Part shown: in pieces, positions 1 to 6,845 of the stretch
Numbering within the stretch: position 1 is the stretch's first letter
Layout of the letters: every line of letters begins with the position of its first letter
Assembly: GCA_030751555.1 (NCBI GenBank)
Contig: JASMFX010000017.1
Coordinates: forward strand, 1-7,834
From: Candidatus Woesearchaeota archaeon
GTDB lineage: Archaea > Nanoarchaeota > Nanoarchaeia > Woesearchaeales > CALCXY01
DNA: 7,834 nt
Reading direction: 5' to 3'
The notes under the pieces: model-generated
Database searches by the model: none
Told to the model about the DNA's origin: nothing
The model's input: the letters and a program-made list of their open reading frames with translations, nothing else
Translations under genes and position numbers: made by a program

Positions 1-528
1 TTTAATTTCTTTACCTTTTGTTCCTATTAATGTGATAATGTCTTTTGCGTCAGGAGATTCGGCTTCATATTCTATTCCAGCATATACATCTTCAGTATTT
101 TCTCTGAAGATGATCACATCTACCTTTTCAGGTGCTTTCACCGGTGCTGGTATGCCTTGAAAATAGCGTACTGGTCTGATGCACTGGTATAAGTCGAAAA
201 TTTGTCGTAAGGAGACATTGAGGCTTCGGTGACCTCCACCCACCGGAGTTTCGAGGGGGCCTTTGATGGTAATGCCGAGTTCTTTGATTCTTTTTAATGA
301 ATCCTCTGGAAGGAGTTCTTTGCCCTGTTTTTGGGCTTTCTGGCTCACGATGATTTCTTCCCAATCAATTTTCTTTTTTCCTTTGTATGCTTTGGCTATT
401 GCTTCGTCTAGAACTTTTTTTGCCACAGGTGTAATATCCACCCCAATACCATCTCCTTCGATAAAGCCAATAATAGGATTATCAGGAATCTTCCATTTGT
501 TATCTGCAAAAGTTATTTTTTCCCCCAT
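1..528 (-). CDS. icd: Isocitrate dehydrogenase, N-terminal 176 residues (partial, runs off window)
   Basis: Oxidatively decarboxylates isocitrate to 2-oxoglutarate, probably with NADP, in the cytosol (TCA cycle, glutamate precursor). The reading frame is open from the ATG at 528 down to base 1, giving 176 residues of a protein usually about 400 long. The fragment follows E. coli-type NADP-dependent Icd: IEGDGIGVDITP near residues 23-33, IKGPLETPVGGGHRSLNV at 88-105, RPVRYFQG at 118-125, and FRENTEDVYAGIE at 141-153. The known E. coli substrate residues Ser113, Asn115, Arg119, Arg129, Arg153 and Tyr160 map to Ser102, Asn104, Arg108, Arg118, Arg142 and Tyr149 with constant spacing, so the active-site half seen here is intact. 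The residues that set NAD or NADP preference lie in the missing C-terminal part, so the cofactor is inferred from similarity. The start is supported by a TATA box about 27 nt upstream. It is divergent from aconitase, the preceding pathway step. Family assignment is very secure. Confidence 0.95.
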   Translation of the reverse strand, partial: MGEKITFADNKWKIPDNPIIGFIEGDGIGVDITPVAKKVLDEAIAKAYKGKKKIDWEEIIVSQKAQKQGKELLPEDSLKRIKELGITIKGPLETPVGGGHRSLNVSLRQIFDLYQCIRPVRYFQGIPAPVKAPEKVDVIIFRENTEDVYAGIEYEAESPDAKDIITLIGTKGKEIK

Positions 529-550
529 CTATCTAGGAAAAGGTTGCTTC

Positions 551-558
551 TATTTAAA
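551..558 (-). promoter_or_regulatory. TATA box for the isocitrate dehydrogenase gene
   Basis: On the minus strand this reads TTTAAATA, a good archaeal TATA box. Its centre is about 27 nt upstream of the icd ATG, so transcription should begin at or next to the start codon (leaderless mRNA). No ribosome binding site is seen before the ATG, which agrees. Confidence 0.7.
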
Positions 559-572
559 GGTATACTGTGAGG

Positions 573-589
573 TTCAAATCATTTTTGAA
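573..589. promoter_or_regulatory. Dyad TTCAAA-N5-TTTGAA between divergent TATA boxes
   Basis: A perfect 6-bp inverted repeat with a 5-bp spacer. Its centre (about 581) lies midway between the two back-to-back TATA boxes, roughly 27 bp from each. The position suits a factor acting on both icd and aconitase. The arms are short and AT-rich, so chance is possible; the operator role is inferred from position only. Confidence 0.35.
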
Positions 590-604
590 GTTCCAAACTA
601 AAAG

Positions 605-613
605 TATTTAAAT
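605..613 (+). promoter_or_regulatory. TATA box for the aconitase gene
   Basis: TATTTAAAT matches the archaeal TATA consensus. With the usual spacing of about 25-27 nt, transcription would start near 635-637, leaving a leader of only some 6-8 nt before the ATG at 643. A purine-rich stretch just upstream (599-604) could serve as BRE. Confidence 0.7.
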
Positions 614-642
614 CTGGGGCTCGTCTGTTTTTGTGAGAGCAT

Positions 643-2892
643 ATGCTGCTAAATGTATCAAAGGTTGAGGAATTTTACAAGGATTATTCTAAAGGGGTAA
701 CTAAAGCTAGAGAAAAATTAGGAAAACCCATGACCTATGCAGAGAAGATTCTCTATGCTCATATGATCGATAATTCCCCTGTAAAGAGGGGAGAGGGAGA
801 TGTTAATTTGAGGGTAGATAGGGTTGCGATGCAGGATGCAACAGCCCAGATGGCAATTCTGCAGTTTATCTTGACTAATCAGGAGAAGGTAGCTGTTCCT
901 TCAACAGTGCATTGTGACCATCTTATTAGGGCTCAGCTTGGTGCAGAAAAGGATTTGCAGGTTGCTGAGCATGAAAATAATGAGGTGTATGGATTTCTTA
1001 AAAGTGCTGCGAATAAATATAGGATGGGATTTTGGAAGCCTGGTAGTGGGATAATTCATCAAGTAGTTTTGGAGAATTATGCAGTTCCTGGGATGTTGAT
1101 GATTGGGACAGATAGCCATACGCCAAATGCAGGTGGTTTAGGGATGGTAGCCATTGGTGTCGGTGGTGCTGATGCTGTTGATGTCATGGCTGGTGAAGCG
1201 TGGAGTGTTACGATGCCTAAATTGATTGGAGTTAAGTTGATAGGTAGGCTAAGTGGGTGGACTGCTCCAAAAGATATTATTTTAAAAGTTGCTGAGAAGC
1301 TGACTGTTAAAGGTGGAACAGGAGCTATTATTGAATATTTTGGTGAGGGTGCTCGGACAATAAGTGCTACTGGAAAGGCAACCATAACTAATATGGGTGC
1401 TGAGATTGGAGCAACAACTTCTTTATTTCCCTATGATGATCACACATCCCAATATCTGGATGCGACAGAACGCCAAGAGGTAAGGGTGCTGGCTGACACG
1501 GTTAAGAATGATTTAGAAGCTGACAATGAAGTGGAGGAGAATCCTGAGAAATTTTTTGATAAAGTTATTGAGATTGATCTTACAACGCTTGAGCCCCACA
1601 TTGTAGGTCCGTTTACCCCTGATCTTGCTAGGGGTGTGAGCAAGATGGGATCTGATGCTGCGGAAAATGGTTGGCCTGTGGATTTGAAGTATGCTTTAAT
1701 TGGGAGCTGCACAAACAGCTCTTATGAGGATATGTCTAGAGCTGCAAGCGTGGCTAAGCAGGCAGCTGCCAAAGGGCTAAAGGCAAAGTGCGGGTTTATG
1801 ATAACTCCAGGTTCTGAACAGATCCATAAAACAATCCAGAGGGATGGCCAGCTTGAAGCATTTGAAAAGATTGGTGGGCAAGTTTTAGCTAATGCTTGCG
1901 GACCCTGTATTGGGCAGTGGAAGAGAACTGATGTGGGGGAAGGGGATAAAAATTCTATTATTTCATCGTATAATCGCAATTTTAAAAGTAGAAATGATGC
2001 AAATCCAGGGACGCATGCGTTTATTGGTAGCCCTGAGATTGTGACTGCCTATGCTCTTGCCGGTAGCTTGGATTTTAATCCTCTTACAGATGAGATTGAG
2101 GTTGATGGGGGCAAGATGAGATTGGATCCTCCAAAAGGAGATGAGTTGCCTTCTTCTGGTTTTATTTTTGACAGGACTGGATTTATTGAGGGCAATGGTA
2201 AGGGAGAAGTTGATATTAATCCAGATAGTGATAGGTTAGCTTTTTTAGAGGTGTTTGGATCCTGGGATAAAGCCAAGGATTTTAACGATATGTTTGTGTT
2301 GGTGAAAGCAAAAGGCAAATGCACAACAGACCATGTCTCGCCTGCAGGACCCTGGTTAAAGTATAGAGGACATTTGGATAAGATTAGTGATAACATGTAT
2401 ACTGGAGCTGTAAATGCTTTTTCTGATAAAGTAGGAGAGGGAAAAGACATTCTGACTGGTAAGGATGAATCTTACCCTGCAATTGCCCGGAACTACAAAA
2501 AAAATGGAAAAGGATGGGTGGTTATTGGAGATAGCAACTATGGTGAAGGCTCTTCACGTGAACATGCTGCCATGGAGCCTCGATACTTGGGTTGTAGAGC
2601 AGTGATTGCTAAGAGTTTTGCCCGTATTGCAGAGACTAATCTTAAGAAACAGGGTTTATTGCCGTTATGGTTTGCTAATGAAAATGATTATGATAAAATT
2701 TTGGAAGATGATATGATAAGTTTTTTGGATTTGGATATTAAACCTGGGGAGGAAATTGGGGTTGAGATTAAGCATGCTGATGGAGCTATTGAAGTGATTA
2801 AGACTAAGCACACTTTTTCTGATGAGCAGATTAGATGGTTTGAGCAAGGATCTGCGTTGAGTTTTATTAGAAAGACACATGCGGATTCGTAA
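643..2892 (+). CDS. Aconitate hydratase, mitochondrial/bacterial-type, complete
   Basis: Isomerises citrate to isocitrate through cis-aconitate with a [4Fe-4S] cluster; cytosolic here, TCA cycle. At 749 residues it has the full length of mitochondrial-type aconitase, and the sequence follows that subfamily closely ([10 protein letters not shown] at 61-70, KVAVPST.HCDHLI at 82-95, [12 protein letters not shown] at 129-140, IGTDSHTPN at 154-162). Cluster ligands are Cys356 (GSCTNSS), Cys419 and Cys422 (ACGPCIG), two residues off the pig mitochondrial numbering 358/421/424. Other active-site residues are present by motif: Asp92-His93, His139, Asp157-Ser158-His159, Glu254, Asn444-Arg445, Arg450, Arg575, and Ser637-Ser638-Arg639. 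The swivel domain is at the C-terminal end, as in a one-chain aconitase. The enzyme should be active. The start sits just behind a TATA box, and the protein aligns from its first residues. This subtype, rather than the AcnA/IRP or AcnB type, suggests acquisition from bacteria; that is inference. Divergent neighbour is icd. Confidence 0.97.
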   Translation: MLLNVSKVEEFYKDYSKGVTKAREKLGKPMTYAEKILYAHMIDNSPVKRGEGDVNLRVDRVAMQDATAQMAILQFILTNQEKVAVPSTVHCDHLIRAQLGAEKDLQVAEHENNEVYGFLKSAANKYRMGFWKPGSGIIHQVVLENYAVPGMLMIGTDSHTPNAGGLGMVAIGVGGADAVDVMAGEAWSVTMPKLIGVKLIGRLSGWTAPKDIILKVAEKLTVKGGTGAIIEYFGEGARTISATGKATITNMGAEIGATTSLFPYDDHTSQYLDATERQEVRVLADTVKNDLEADNEVEENPEKFFDKVIEIDLTTLEPHIVGPFTPDLARGVSKMGSDAAENGWPVDLKYALIGSCTNSSYEDMSRAASVAKQAAAKGLKAKCGFMITPGSEQIHKTIQRDGQLEAFEKIGGQVLANACGPCIGQWKRTDVGEGDKNSIISSYNRNFKSRNDANPGTHAFIGSPEIVTAYALAGSLDFNPLTDEIEVDGGKMRLDPPKGDELPSSGFIFDRTGFIEGNGKGEVDINPDSDRLAFLEVFGSWDKAKDFNDMFVLVKAKGKCTTDHVSPAGPWLKYRGHLDKISDNMYTGAVNAFSDKVGEGKDILTGKDESYPAIARNYKKNGKGWVVIGDSNYGEGSSREHAAMEPRYLGCRAVIAKSFARIAETNLKKQGLLPLWFANENDYDKILEDDMISFLDLDIKPGEEIGVEIKHADGAIEVIKTKHTFSDEQIRWFEQGSALSFIRKTHADS

Positions 2893-2903
2893 ACATATAG
2901 TTT

Positions 2904-2929
2904 GTAGTATAGGAGAGTTTAAATACTAC
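2904..2929. promoter_or_regulatory. Promoter with TATA box inside a 7-bp inverted repeat
   Basis: TTTAAATA at 2918-2925 is a strong TATA box for the gene starting at 2968; transcription would begin near 2949. It is overlapped by a perfect inverted repeat, GTAGTAT (2904-2910) and ATACTAC (2923-2929), with a 12-bp spacer. A protein bound to this dyad would block TBP/TFB, so a repressor site is plausible. Alternatively it is a weak hairpin behind the aconitase gene, although no T-run follows it. Confidence 0.5.
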
Positions 2930-2967
2930 CAGGGTGACTAAGCTACAACTCATTAGAGTGATATATC

Positions 2968-3657
2968 ATGATCCTAAGACGAAGAAATTCAATATCGTAT
3001 GGTATTCCTGATTCTTCTGGTTATTCATCAGATGTTAATGTTTTTGCTCAGCCTCATGACTCCAATCGATTAAATCAATATGGTTCTCGGCCGAGGGATG
3101 TATTTTTTGGAGGAGGGAGTTCTCCAATGGATATGGATTCCCTAGTTATGAGTCAGATGAGAGAGGTTAGTGGTTCAGTTGTGAATCGTTTTAGGAGGGG
3201 AATTACCTATCTTGTAAGTACTGCTTTGCTAATAAGCCAGTTTGGTTGTTTGGGAGAAGGGATTGCATATGATCTTAAGGATAGGTTTGGTAAATCTAAG
3301 AGTGAACAGGAATCTTCAGTAGAAACGCTTGGGCAGGAGGTTTCGATTAATTATTTTAATAGTAGGAGAAGAAATCTTGTTGATCAGGCAGGGGCTATGA
3401 GGAAGGCTAATGATAAGAAAGAGTGGCTTGCTCTGAATGAAACCATTACAGGATATACAGAAGCTGGAGAAGATGGGAAAATTGAGTGGCTCAGAGCGAT
3501 GGATTATAAACTGAATAACCGGAAGGGAAAAAGAAAAACAATGAATGAATGGAAGCATATTGAGAGCAATAAATTTGCTGTCTCTCTAAAGTTAGCAAGA
3601 GGGTTATATCTGATTGAGCAAAAGAGGGCTGCTGAGTTGCAGGATGGGCCTTATTAA
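2968..3657 (+). CDS. Unrecognised protein with one membrane segment, 229 aa
   Basis: I do not recognise this protein. Residues 1-70 are polar and low in complexity (Ser, Asn, Gly, Asp rich) and probably disordered. Residues 79-100 form one hydrophobic segment (ITYLVSTALLISQFG followed by Cys94), preceded by Arg74, Arg76 and Arg77. Residues 101-229 are charged and look helical, with several Trp residues (153, 174, 195) and a basic patch NRKGKRK at 184-190. The Arg cluster before the hydrophobic segment suggests an inside N-terminus with the C-terminal domain outside. A start at Met61 or Met64 would turn the segment into a signal peptide, but the residues before Cys94 (Gln-Phe-Gly) do not make a good lipobox. 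The ATG at 2968 is preferred because a GTGAT ribosome-binding match (2958-2962) lies 5 nt upstream and a TATA box is correctly placed. Reality as a gene is well supported by length and signals; function is unknown. Confidence 0.75.
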   Translation: MILRRRNSISYGIPDSSGYSSDVNVFAQPHDSNRLNQYGSRPRDVFFGGGSSPMDMDSLVMSQMREVSGSVVNRFRRGITYLVSTALLISQFGCLGEGIAYDLKDRFGKSKSEQESSVETLGQEVSINYFNSRRRNLVDQAGAMRKANDKKEWLALNETITGYTEAGEDGKIEWLRAMDYKLNNRKGKRKTMNEWKHIESNKFAVSLKLARGLYLIEQKRAAELQDGPY

Positions 3658-3666
3658 GAGATAGAT

Positions 3667-3674
3667 TATTATAG
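3667..3674 (+). promoter_or_regulatory. TATA-like box for the SDR gene
   Basis: TTATTATA is centred about 26-27 nt before the ATG at 3697, which predicts a leaderless transcript. No Shine-Dalgarno match precedes the start codon. The box is less canonical than the others in the window. Confidence 0.5.
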
Positions 3675-3696
3675 ATCACTGTATTTTTCTGATAAA

Positions 3697-4443
3697 ATGA
3701 ATATTGCGATTATCACTGGAGCTTCTTCTGGTTTAGGATATGATTTTGCCAAGCAGATTGATTCTAGTTATAGATTGGATGAGATCTGGTTGATTGCCAG
3801 GAGGAGGGAGAGACTGGTGAAGCTTAGTAAGGAATTGAAAACCAAGGTTCGTGTGTTGGATCTAGATCTGACCAAAGATAAGGATTTGGAGCGGATTAGG
3901 TCTGCGTTGGCTAAGGAGAAACCTATTGTAAGATTGCTTGTTAATAATGCTGGATATGGTCCTCTCGGTGAGTTTACCAATGTTGCAAAGGAGATGTACC
4001 TCAATATGATGAAACTCAATATGGATGCAGTTGTAGAATTGACCTATGATTGTTTGCAGTTTATGGAAAAAGGTTGTGCAATTATCCAGGTTGCCTCGTC
4101 TGTTGGCTTTATCCCTATGCCTCGTTTCAGTATCTATGCAGCTTCGAAGGCATTTGTCTTGAGTTTTAGCAATTCCCTCTATGTGGAGTTGAAGAAAAAA
4201 GGGATTCATGTATTAGCTGTCTGTCCTGGAGCTGTTAAGACTGAGTTTTTTCAGGTGGCGAAGAGTAATATGAATAGAGGGGCTAGGAGTAGCGATGTTG
4301 TTCGGAAGGCATTGCGTGATTGTAGGAAGAAGAGGATTATCTCTGTTTATGGAGCTAAGACTAATATTTCTCTGTTAATTGCTAAGTTTTTGCCTAGGAG
4401 GTGGCTTTTGGCCATGGTAGAAAGGGCATCGAAAAGCTTTTAA
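3697..4443 (+). CDS. Short-chain dehydrogenase/reductase (SDR), classical type
   Basis: An NAD(P)H-dependent oxidoreductase with a Rossmann fold, 248 residues, typical of classical SDRs. Visible motifs in order: the cofactor-binding TGASSGLG at 7-14, the Asp-Leu-Thr region near 57-59, NNAG at 83-86, catalytic Asn108, catalytic Ser134, Tyr147 and Lys151 (YAASK), and PGAVKTEF at 177-184. The catalytic tetrad is therefore complete. Basic residues after the second strand (ARRRERL, 34-40) fit NADP(H) preference. The C-terminal part (225-248), with Pro, Trp and hydrophobic residues, could touch the membrane, as in some SDRs resembling bacterial YqjQ/DltE-like reductases. The substrate cannot be read from the sequence; lipid, sugar or carbonyl reduction are all possible. 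L35Ae follows 23 bp downstream on the same strand. The start is supported by alignment of the Rossmann strand and by the TATA spacing. Confidence 0.93.
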   Translation: MNIAIITGASSGLGYDFAKQIDSSYRLDEIWLIARRRERLVKLSKELKTKVRVLDLDLTKDKDLERIRSALAKEKPIVRLLVNNAGYGPLGEFTNVAKEMYLNMMKLNMDAVVELTYDCLQFMEKGCAIIQVASSVGFIPMPRFSIYAASKAFVLSFSNSLYVELKKKGIHVLAVCPGAVKTEFFQVAKSNMNRGARSSDVVRKALRDCRKKRIISVYGAKTNISLLIAKFLPRRWLLAMVERASKSF

Positions 4444-4466
4444 AGGGTCTCAGGTTTCTGAAAGGT

Positions 4467-4730
4467 ATGAAAGGCGTAATAGTAAATTATAGGCAAGGAA
4501 GACACACTATTAAACATAATCATCTTATTATTGAGGTAGATGGTGTTTCTGATAAAGAAAAAGCAAGTTCTTTAGTTGGTAAAAAAGTTGTCTGGGAAGC
4601 TCCAGGTAAGCTAAAAAAACAACTTACTGGAAAGGTAGCTTCTGCACACGGTGGAAAAGGAGCTATTAGAGTTATCTTTGAGACAGGCATGCCTGGACAG
4701 AGTCTAGGTAAAGAAGTTAAGATAGAATAA
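4467..4730 (+). CDS. rpl35ae: Large-subunit ribosomal protein L35Ae (eL33)
   Basis: A component of the archaeal/eukaryotic large ribosomal subunit, absent from bacteria; this is the strongest sign that the window is archaeal. The 87-residue protein has the family length and pattern: KGVIVNYRQGRHTIKHNH at 2-19, EKASSLVGKKVVW at 32-44, GKVASAHGGKGAIRVIF at 55-71, and the signature GMPGQSLGKEVKI at 74-86. The ATG at 4467 is chosen because archaeal homologues begin at this (M)KGV strand. An upstream in-frame ATG at 4401 would lie inside the SDR gene and add 22 non-conserved residues. GAAAGG just before the ATG is a poor ribosome binding site. With only 23 bp after the SDR stop, it is probably in the same transcript, though an internal promoter cannot be excluded. 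Confidence 0.95.
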   Translation: MKGVIVNYRQGRHTIKHNHLIIEVDGVSDKEKASSLVGKKVVWEAPGKLKKQLTGKVASAHGGKGAIRVIFETGMPGQSLGKEVKIE

Positions 4731-4743
4731 AAAAAACCTTAAT

Positions 4744-4765
4744 TAATTTTTGGGATTAAAAATTA
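4744..4765. terminator. Hairpin shared by two convergent genes
   Basis: TAATTTTT (4744-4751) and AAAAATTA (4758-4765) form a perfect 8-bp stem around GGGATT, so T-runs are produced on both strands. Its right arm contains the stop codon of the minus-strand gene, and L35Ae ends 13 bp to the left. The position suits a bidirectional terminator. Archaeal termination depends mainly on T-runs, so the hairpin itself may not matter. Confidence 0.5.
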
Positions 4766-5650
4766 TTTAGCTTTGGCAGCTTTCTTGGCTTCTTGTCGAG
4801 CTCTTTTATACAAACGATAGAGTAATACTGCGTGATCCTCTACAGTTTTGATTTTCTTAAGTTCACTTGCATGAGCTTTGTTCCAATGCTCGTCTTCTGA
4901 TTTTAAATCTTCCTCAGGAAAAGCCTCTTTCTTTAGTGCTTTAAAATTGGCCTCATGGTTTGCGTCTTCCCCGATGACAGTATGAAGGATGTTGATCATT
5001 ACGAGATGGAGTGCTTTGATTCTTTGGCATTCGCTATCTACTGCCGTATTAAGTCTTTCAATAAATGGCTTTGCTGCTGCCTCATCCTTTGCCTGGACTA
5101 ACCCCTTCACGTGTACTTTAATTTGAGAGACATCACTACCTATTTTTCTTCTCTTTGCTGCTCCTTCACTGAATTGCATAGCTTCTGTGGTGTATTTTTG
5201 TTGCCAGACTCGGAGATCGCCCTTTCTTATGTTTCCCCAGTCGTTACGAATCGCCATACACGCATCACCTATTTTTGAATCAACATCTGCTAGGGCATTC
5301 TCGACTGTAGCTTTGGGAGGATCTGCTAATTTTTCTGCTTTCTTTTCAGCAGGCTCTAAAATTTTTCTTAATTCACGATAGAGAACTAATTCTGAATTGT
5401 CAGCAAGTTTAACCAGGCGTCCAATCTCATCACCTGTTAGTTCAATCTCTTCTTCAGTAGCTTTATCTACCTCTTCAACCTTGCCTCTTTGAACTGCCGC
5501 TTCAAACTGAGCTATAATCTCTTTTCTTTTATCTCTTTCCTTGACAAAGAGAACATTAAAATCAAGAATTCCCTCCATGCTTACAAACATATCTGGAGTT
5601 AAACGTAAACTGAATGCAGACTCTCCGCCGAAAAAATCTCCTGTAGCCAT
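4763..5650 (-). CDS. Unrecognised charged helical protein, 295 aa
   Basis: I do not recognise this protein. It has no signal peptide or membrane span and looks cytosolic. Residues 1-35 are mixed (MATGDFFGGESAFSLRL, then FVSMEGILDFNVLFV) and may form strands. From residue 36 on it is dominated by charged, amphipathic helices rich in Lys, Glu and Ala, with long stretches at 36-70, 86-110, 180-225 and 262-293, and a lysine/alanine-rich end (ARQEAKKAAKAK). His and Cys residues (Cys131, Cys208, His215, His223, His232) do not form a clear metal motif. The pattern fits a structural or binding protein rather than a known enzyme. The start is well defined by GGTGAT three bases before the ATG. It is divergent from the glycosyltransferase and convergent with L35Ae, so context does not reveal its role. 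Coding status is well supported by the length, the ribosome binding site and the amino-acid composition. Confidence 0.8.
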   Translation of the reverse strand: MATGDFFGGESAFSLRLTPDMFVSMEGILDFNVLFVKERDKRKEIIAQFEAAVQRGKVEEVDKATEEEIELTGDEIGRLVKLADNSELVLYRELRKILEPAEKKAEKLADPPKATVENALADVDSKIGDACMAIRNDWGNIRKGDLRVWQQKYTTEAMQFSEGAAKRRKIGSDVSQIKVHVKGLVQAKDEAAAKPFIERLNTAVDSECQRIKALHLVMINILHTVIGEDANHEANFKALKKEAFPEEDLKSEDEHWNKAHASELKKIKTVEDHAVLLYRLYKRARQEAKKAAKAK

Positions 5651-5653
5651 TTT

Positions 5654-5659
5654 ATCACC
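5654..5659 (-). promoter_or_regulatory. Ribosome binding site GGTGAT of the 295-aa gene
   Basis: GGTGAT on the minus strand matches the complement of the archaeal 16S rRNA 3' end and lies three bases before the ATG at 5650. It is the clearest Shine-Dalgarno site in the window and fixes the start codon. It also shows that this organism uses leadered as well as apparently leaderless genes. Confidence 0.75.
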
Positions 5660-5694
5660 TTTTTAGTATGAATAACCTATTTAGACATCAAAGG

Positions 5695-5702
5695 TTTATT
5701 AA
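5695..5702 (-). promoter_or_regulatory. Possible TATA box of the 295-aa gene
   Basis: TTAATAAA on the minus strand would place the transcription start near 5670-5672 and give a leader of about 20 nt that includes the GGTGAT site. A second candidate, CTAAATAG at 5677-5684, is too close to leave room for that ribosome binding site, so the farther box is preferred. Confidence 0.4.
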
Positions 5703-5717
5703 CTTTTCGTTGTCATT

Positions 5718-5754
5718 TGTTTCTGATGAACTATTACAGCCGTAAACAGAAACA
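5718..5754. promoter_or_regulatory. 8-bp inverted repeat TGTTTCTG-N21-CAGAAACA next to a TATA box
   Basis: Perfect arms at 5718-5725 and 5747-5754 are 29 bp apart (arm to arm), close to three helical turns. The right arm ends directly at the TATA box of the glycosyltransferase and covers where TFB would bind; the left arm lies upstream of the divergent gene. It could be a two-site operator in this 133-bp divergent region. No matching regulator is identified. Confidence 0.4.
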
Positions 5755-5761
5755 TTTATAT
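5755..5761 (+). promoter_or_regulatory. TATA box for the glycosyltransferase gene
   Basis: TTTATAT is centred 26 nt before the ATG at 5784, which predicts a leaderless transcript beginning at that codon. It therefore argues against the upstream in-frame ATG at 5772, which would lie before the transcription start. Confidence 0.65.
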
Positions 5762-5783
5762 CCTGTTTTGATTGGATTTTAGT

Positions 5784-6845
5784 ATGAAGATTCTTATTAG
5801 TGCTCAGTCTGCTACCAAGATGTATGGGGGGATAAAGCGCTTTGTAGAGAGATATGCTGCTTCTGTTAATGCTGATACCTATATCTTGATGAGGAAAAAT
5901 ATGAGCAAACCATATCTGCTAGATGGGCAGGTGGTAGAAAACGTAAAAAAGGCTATCAAGGGTATTAAGCCAGATGTAGTTCATATCCAGTCTATTTTAG
6001 ATGCTGCATCTTTTGAAGGATTAATAGATACCTACAAAGGCATACCTACTGTCTATTTTTGTCATTCATTAATTGAAGATTTTTATGATTCTCCTTATTT
6101 AAACAAGGAAATGACAGAGAAGCAGCAAGGTGCTCAGAAAGAGCTGTTTGAGAAGGTGGATAAGGTTGTTTTTTTTAATCAATACAATGAGCATAAAGCC
6201 CTTAATCAGTATGAGTGCTTAGAGGGAAAGACATTTGTTATGAATCATGGTATTCAGAAAGTTCCAATAACAAAGATTGAAAGAGAACCTAAGACTATCC
6301 TCTATGTGGGTAGATTAGCATGGGAAAAGGGCACTAAGGAGCTTGCAGAGGCGTATAGGCAACTTTATGAGAAAGATCCTGAGTATAAATTATTGCTTGT
6401 GGGGAGCTGTATTGATAGGTTCTTGTTGGATAAGCTCAAAGAGGTATTGGAAGGAACCTCATATCAATGGATTGATTGGGTTGAACAAGAAGAATTGAGA
6501 AAATACTATACTACATCAAGCGTGCTTGTTATACCCTCTTTTTTTGAAAGTTTTAATCTAGTAGCTTTAGAAGGCCTTTCTTATGGAATCCCTATATTAA
6601 TGAGCGATATTCCTGTTTTCAAGGAAAAGTTTATCTCTTTGGGTTTAGCAAAGAGCATTGGAGCTGTTAGTAAAGACAATATTACAGAAGCTTTGGAGTC
6701 ATTCTTTGCAGCACCTTTTTCAGGAAGGATATTGCCTGAATCTTATGGTTATGACAGTTTCCTACGAGCCATGGCAGGAGTGAATAAAAGTGTGTTAGGA
6801 AAGGAAAATCTCATTCTCAGATTGATTAAACGTGTGTATAAATAA
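5784..6845 (+). CDS. Glycosyltransferase, GT4-like (GT-B fold)
   Basis: Probably transfers a sugar from a nucleotide-sugar donor to a lipid, glycan or protein acceptor at the cytosolic face of the membrane. The protein has 353 residues, normal for retaining GT4-type enzymes. The N-terminal acceptor domain starts with the usual strand followed by a glycine loop (KILISAQSATKMYGGIKRFV, 2-21), has the HIQS strand end at 67-70 and FCHS at 92-95. The C-terminal donor domain starts at ILYVGRLAWEKGTKEL (172-187), has LLVGS at 204-208, and carries the family's E-x7-E motif as Glu255 and Glu263 in FFESFNLVALEGLSYGIPIL. There is no signal peptide or membrane span; a basic C-terminus (LIKRVYK) could help membrane contact. 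The ATG at 5784 is chosen over 5772 because of the TATA spacing and because the first Rossmann strand begins there. Donor and acceptor cannot be predicted; cell-surface glycan or protein glycosylation is likely. Confidence 0.92.
   Translation: MKILISAQSATKMYGGIKRFVERYAASVNADTYILMRKNMSKPYLLDGQVVENVKKAIKGIKPDVVHIQSILDAASFEGLIDTYKGIPTVYFCHSLIEDFYDSPYLNKEMTEKQQGAQKELFEKVDKVVFFNQYNEHKALNQYECLEGKTFVMNHGIQKVPITKIEREPKTILYVGRLAWEKGTKELAEAYRQLYEKDPEYKLLLVGSCIDRFLLDKLKEVLEGTSYQWIDWVEQEELRKYYTTSSVLVIPSFFESFNLVALEGLSYGIPILMSDIPVFKEKFISLGLAKSIGAVSKDNITEALESFFAAPFSGRILPESYGYDSFLRAMAGVNKSVLGKENLILRLIKRVYK

Noticed and set aside
263..601. A 112-codon plus-strand open frame over the start of icd
   Set aside because: It lies opposite the icd frame, whose translation matches isocitrate dehydrogenase residue by residue, and it runs through the shared promoter region.
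2968..3657. Lipoprotein with Cys94 as lipidated residue
   Set aside because: The residues before Cys94 (Gln-Phe-Gly) do not fit a lipobox, and the hydrophobic segment lies about 80 residues from the best-supported start.
4401..4466. Upstream start extending L35Ae by 22 residues
   Set aside because: It lies inside the SDR coding region, and archaeal L35Ae proteins begin at the (M)KGV strand encoded from 4467.
5772..5783. Upstream ATG extending the glycosyltransferase by four residues
   Set aside because: The TATA box at 5755-5761 predicts transcription beginning at about 5784, and the first Rossmann strand starts at the later ATG.
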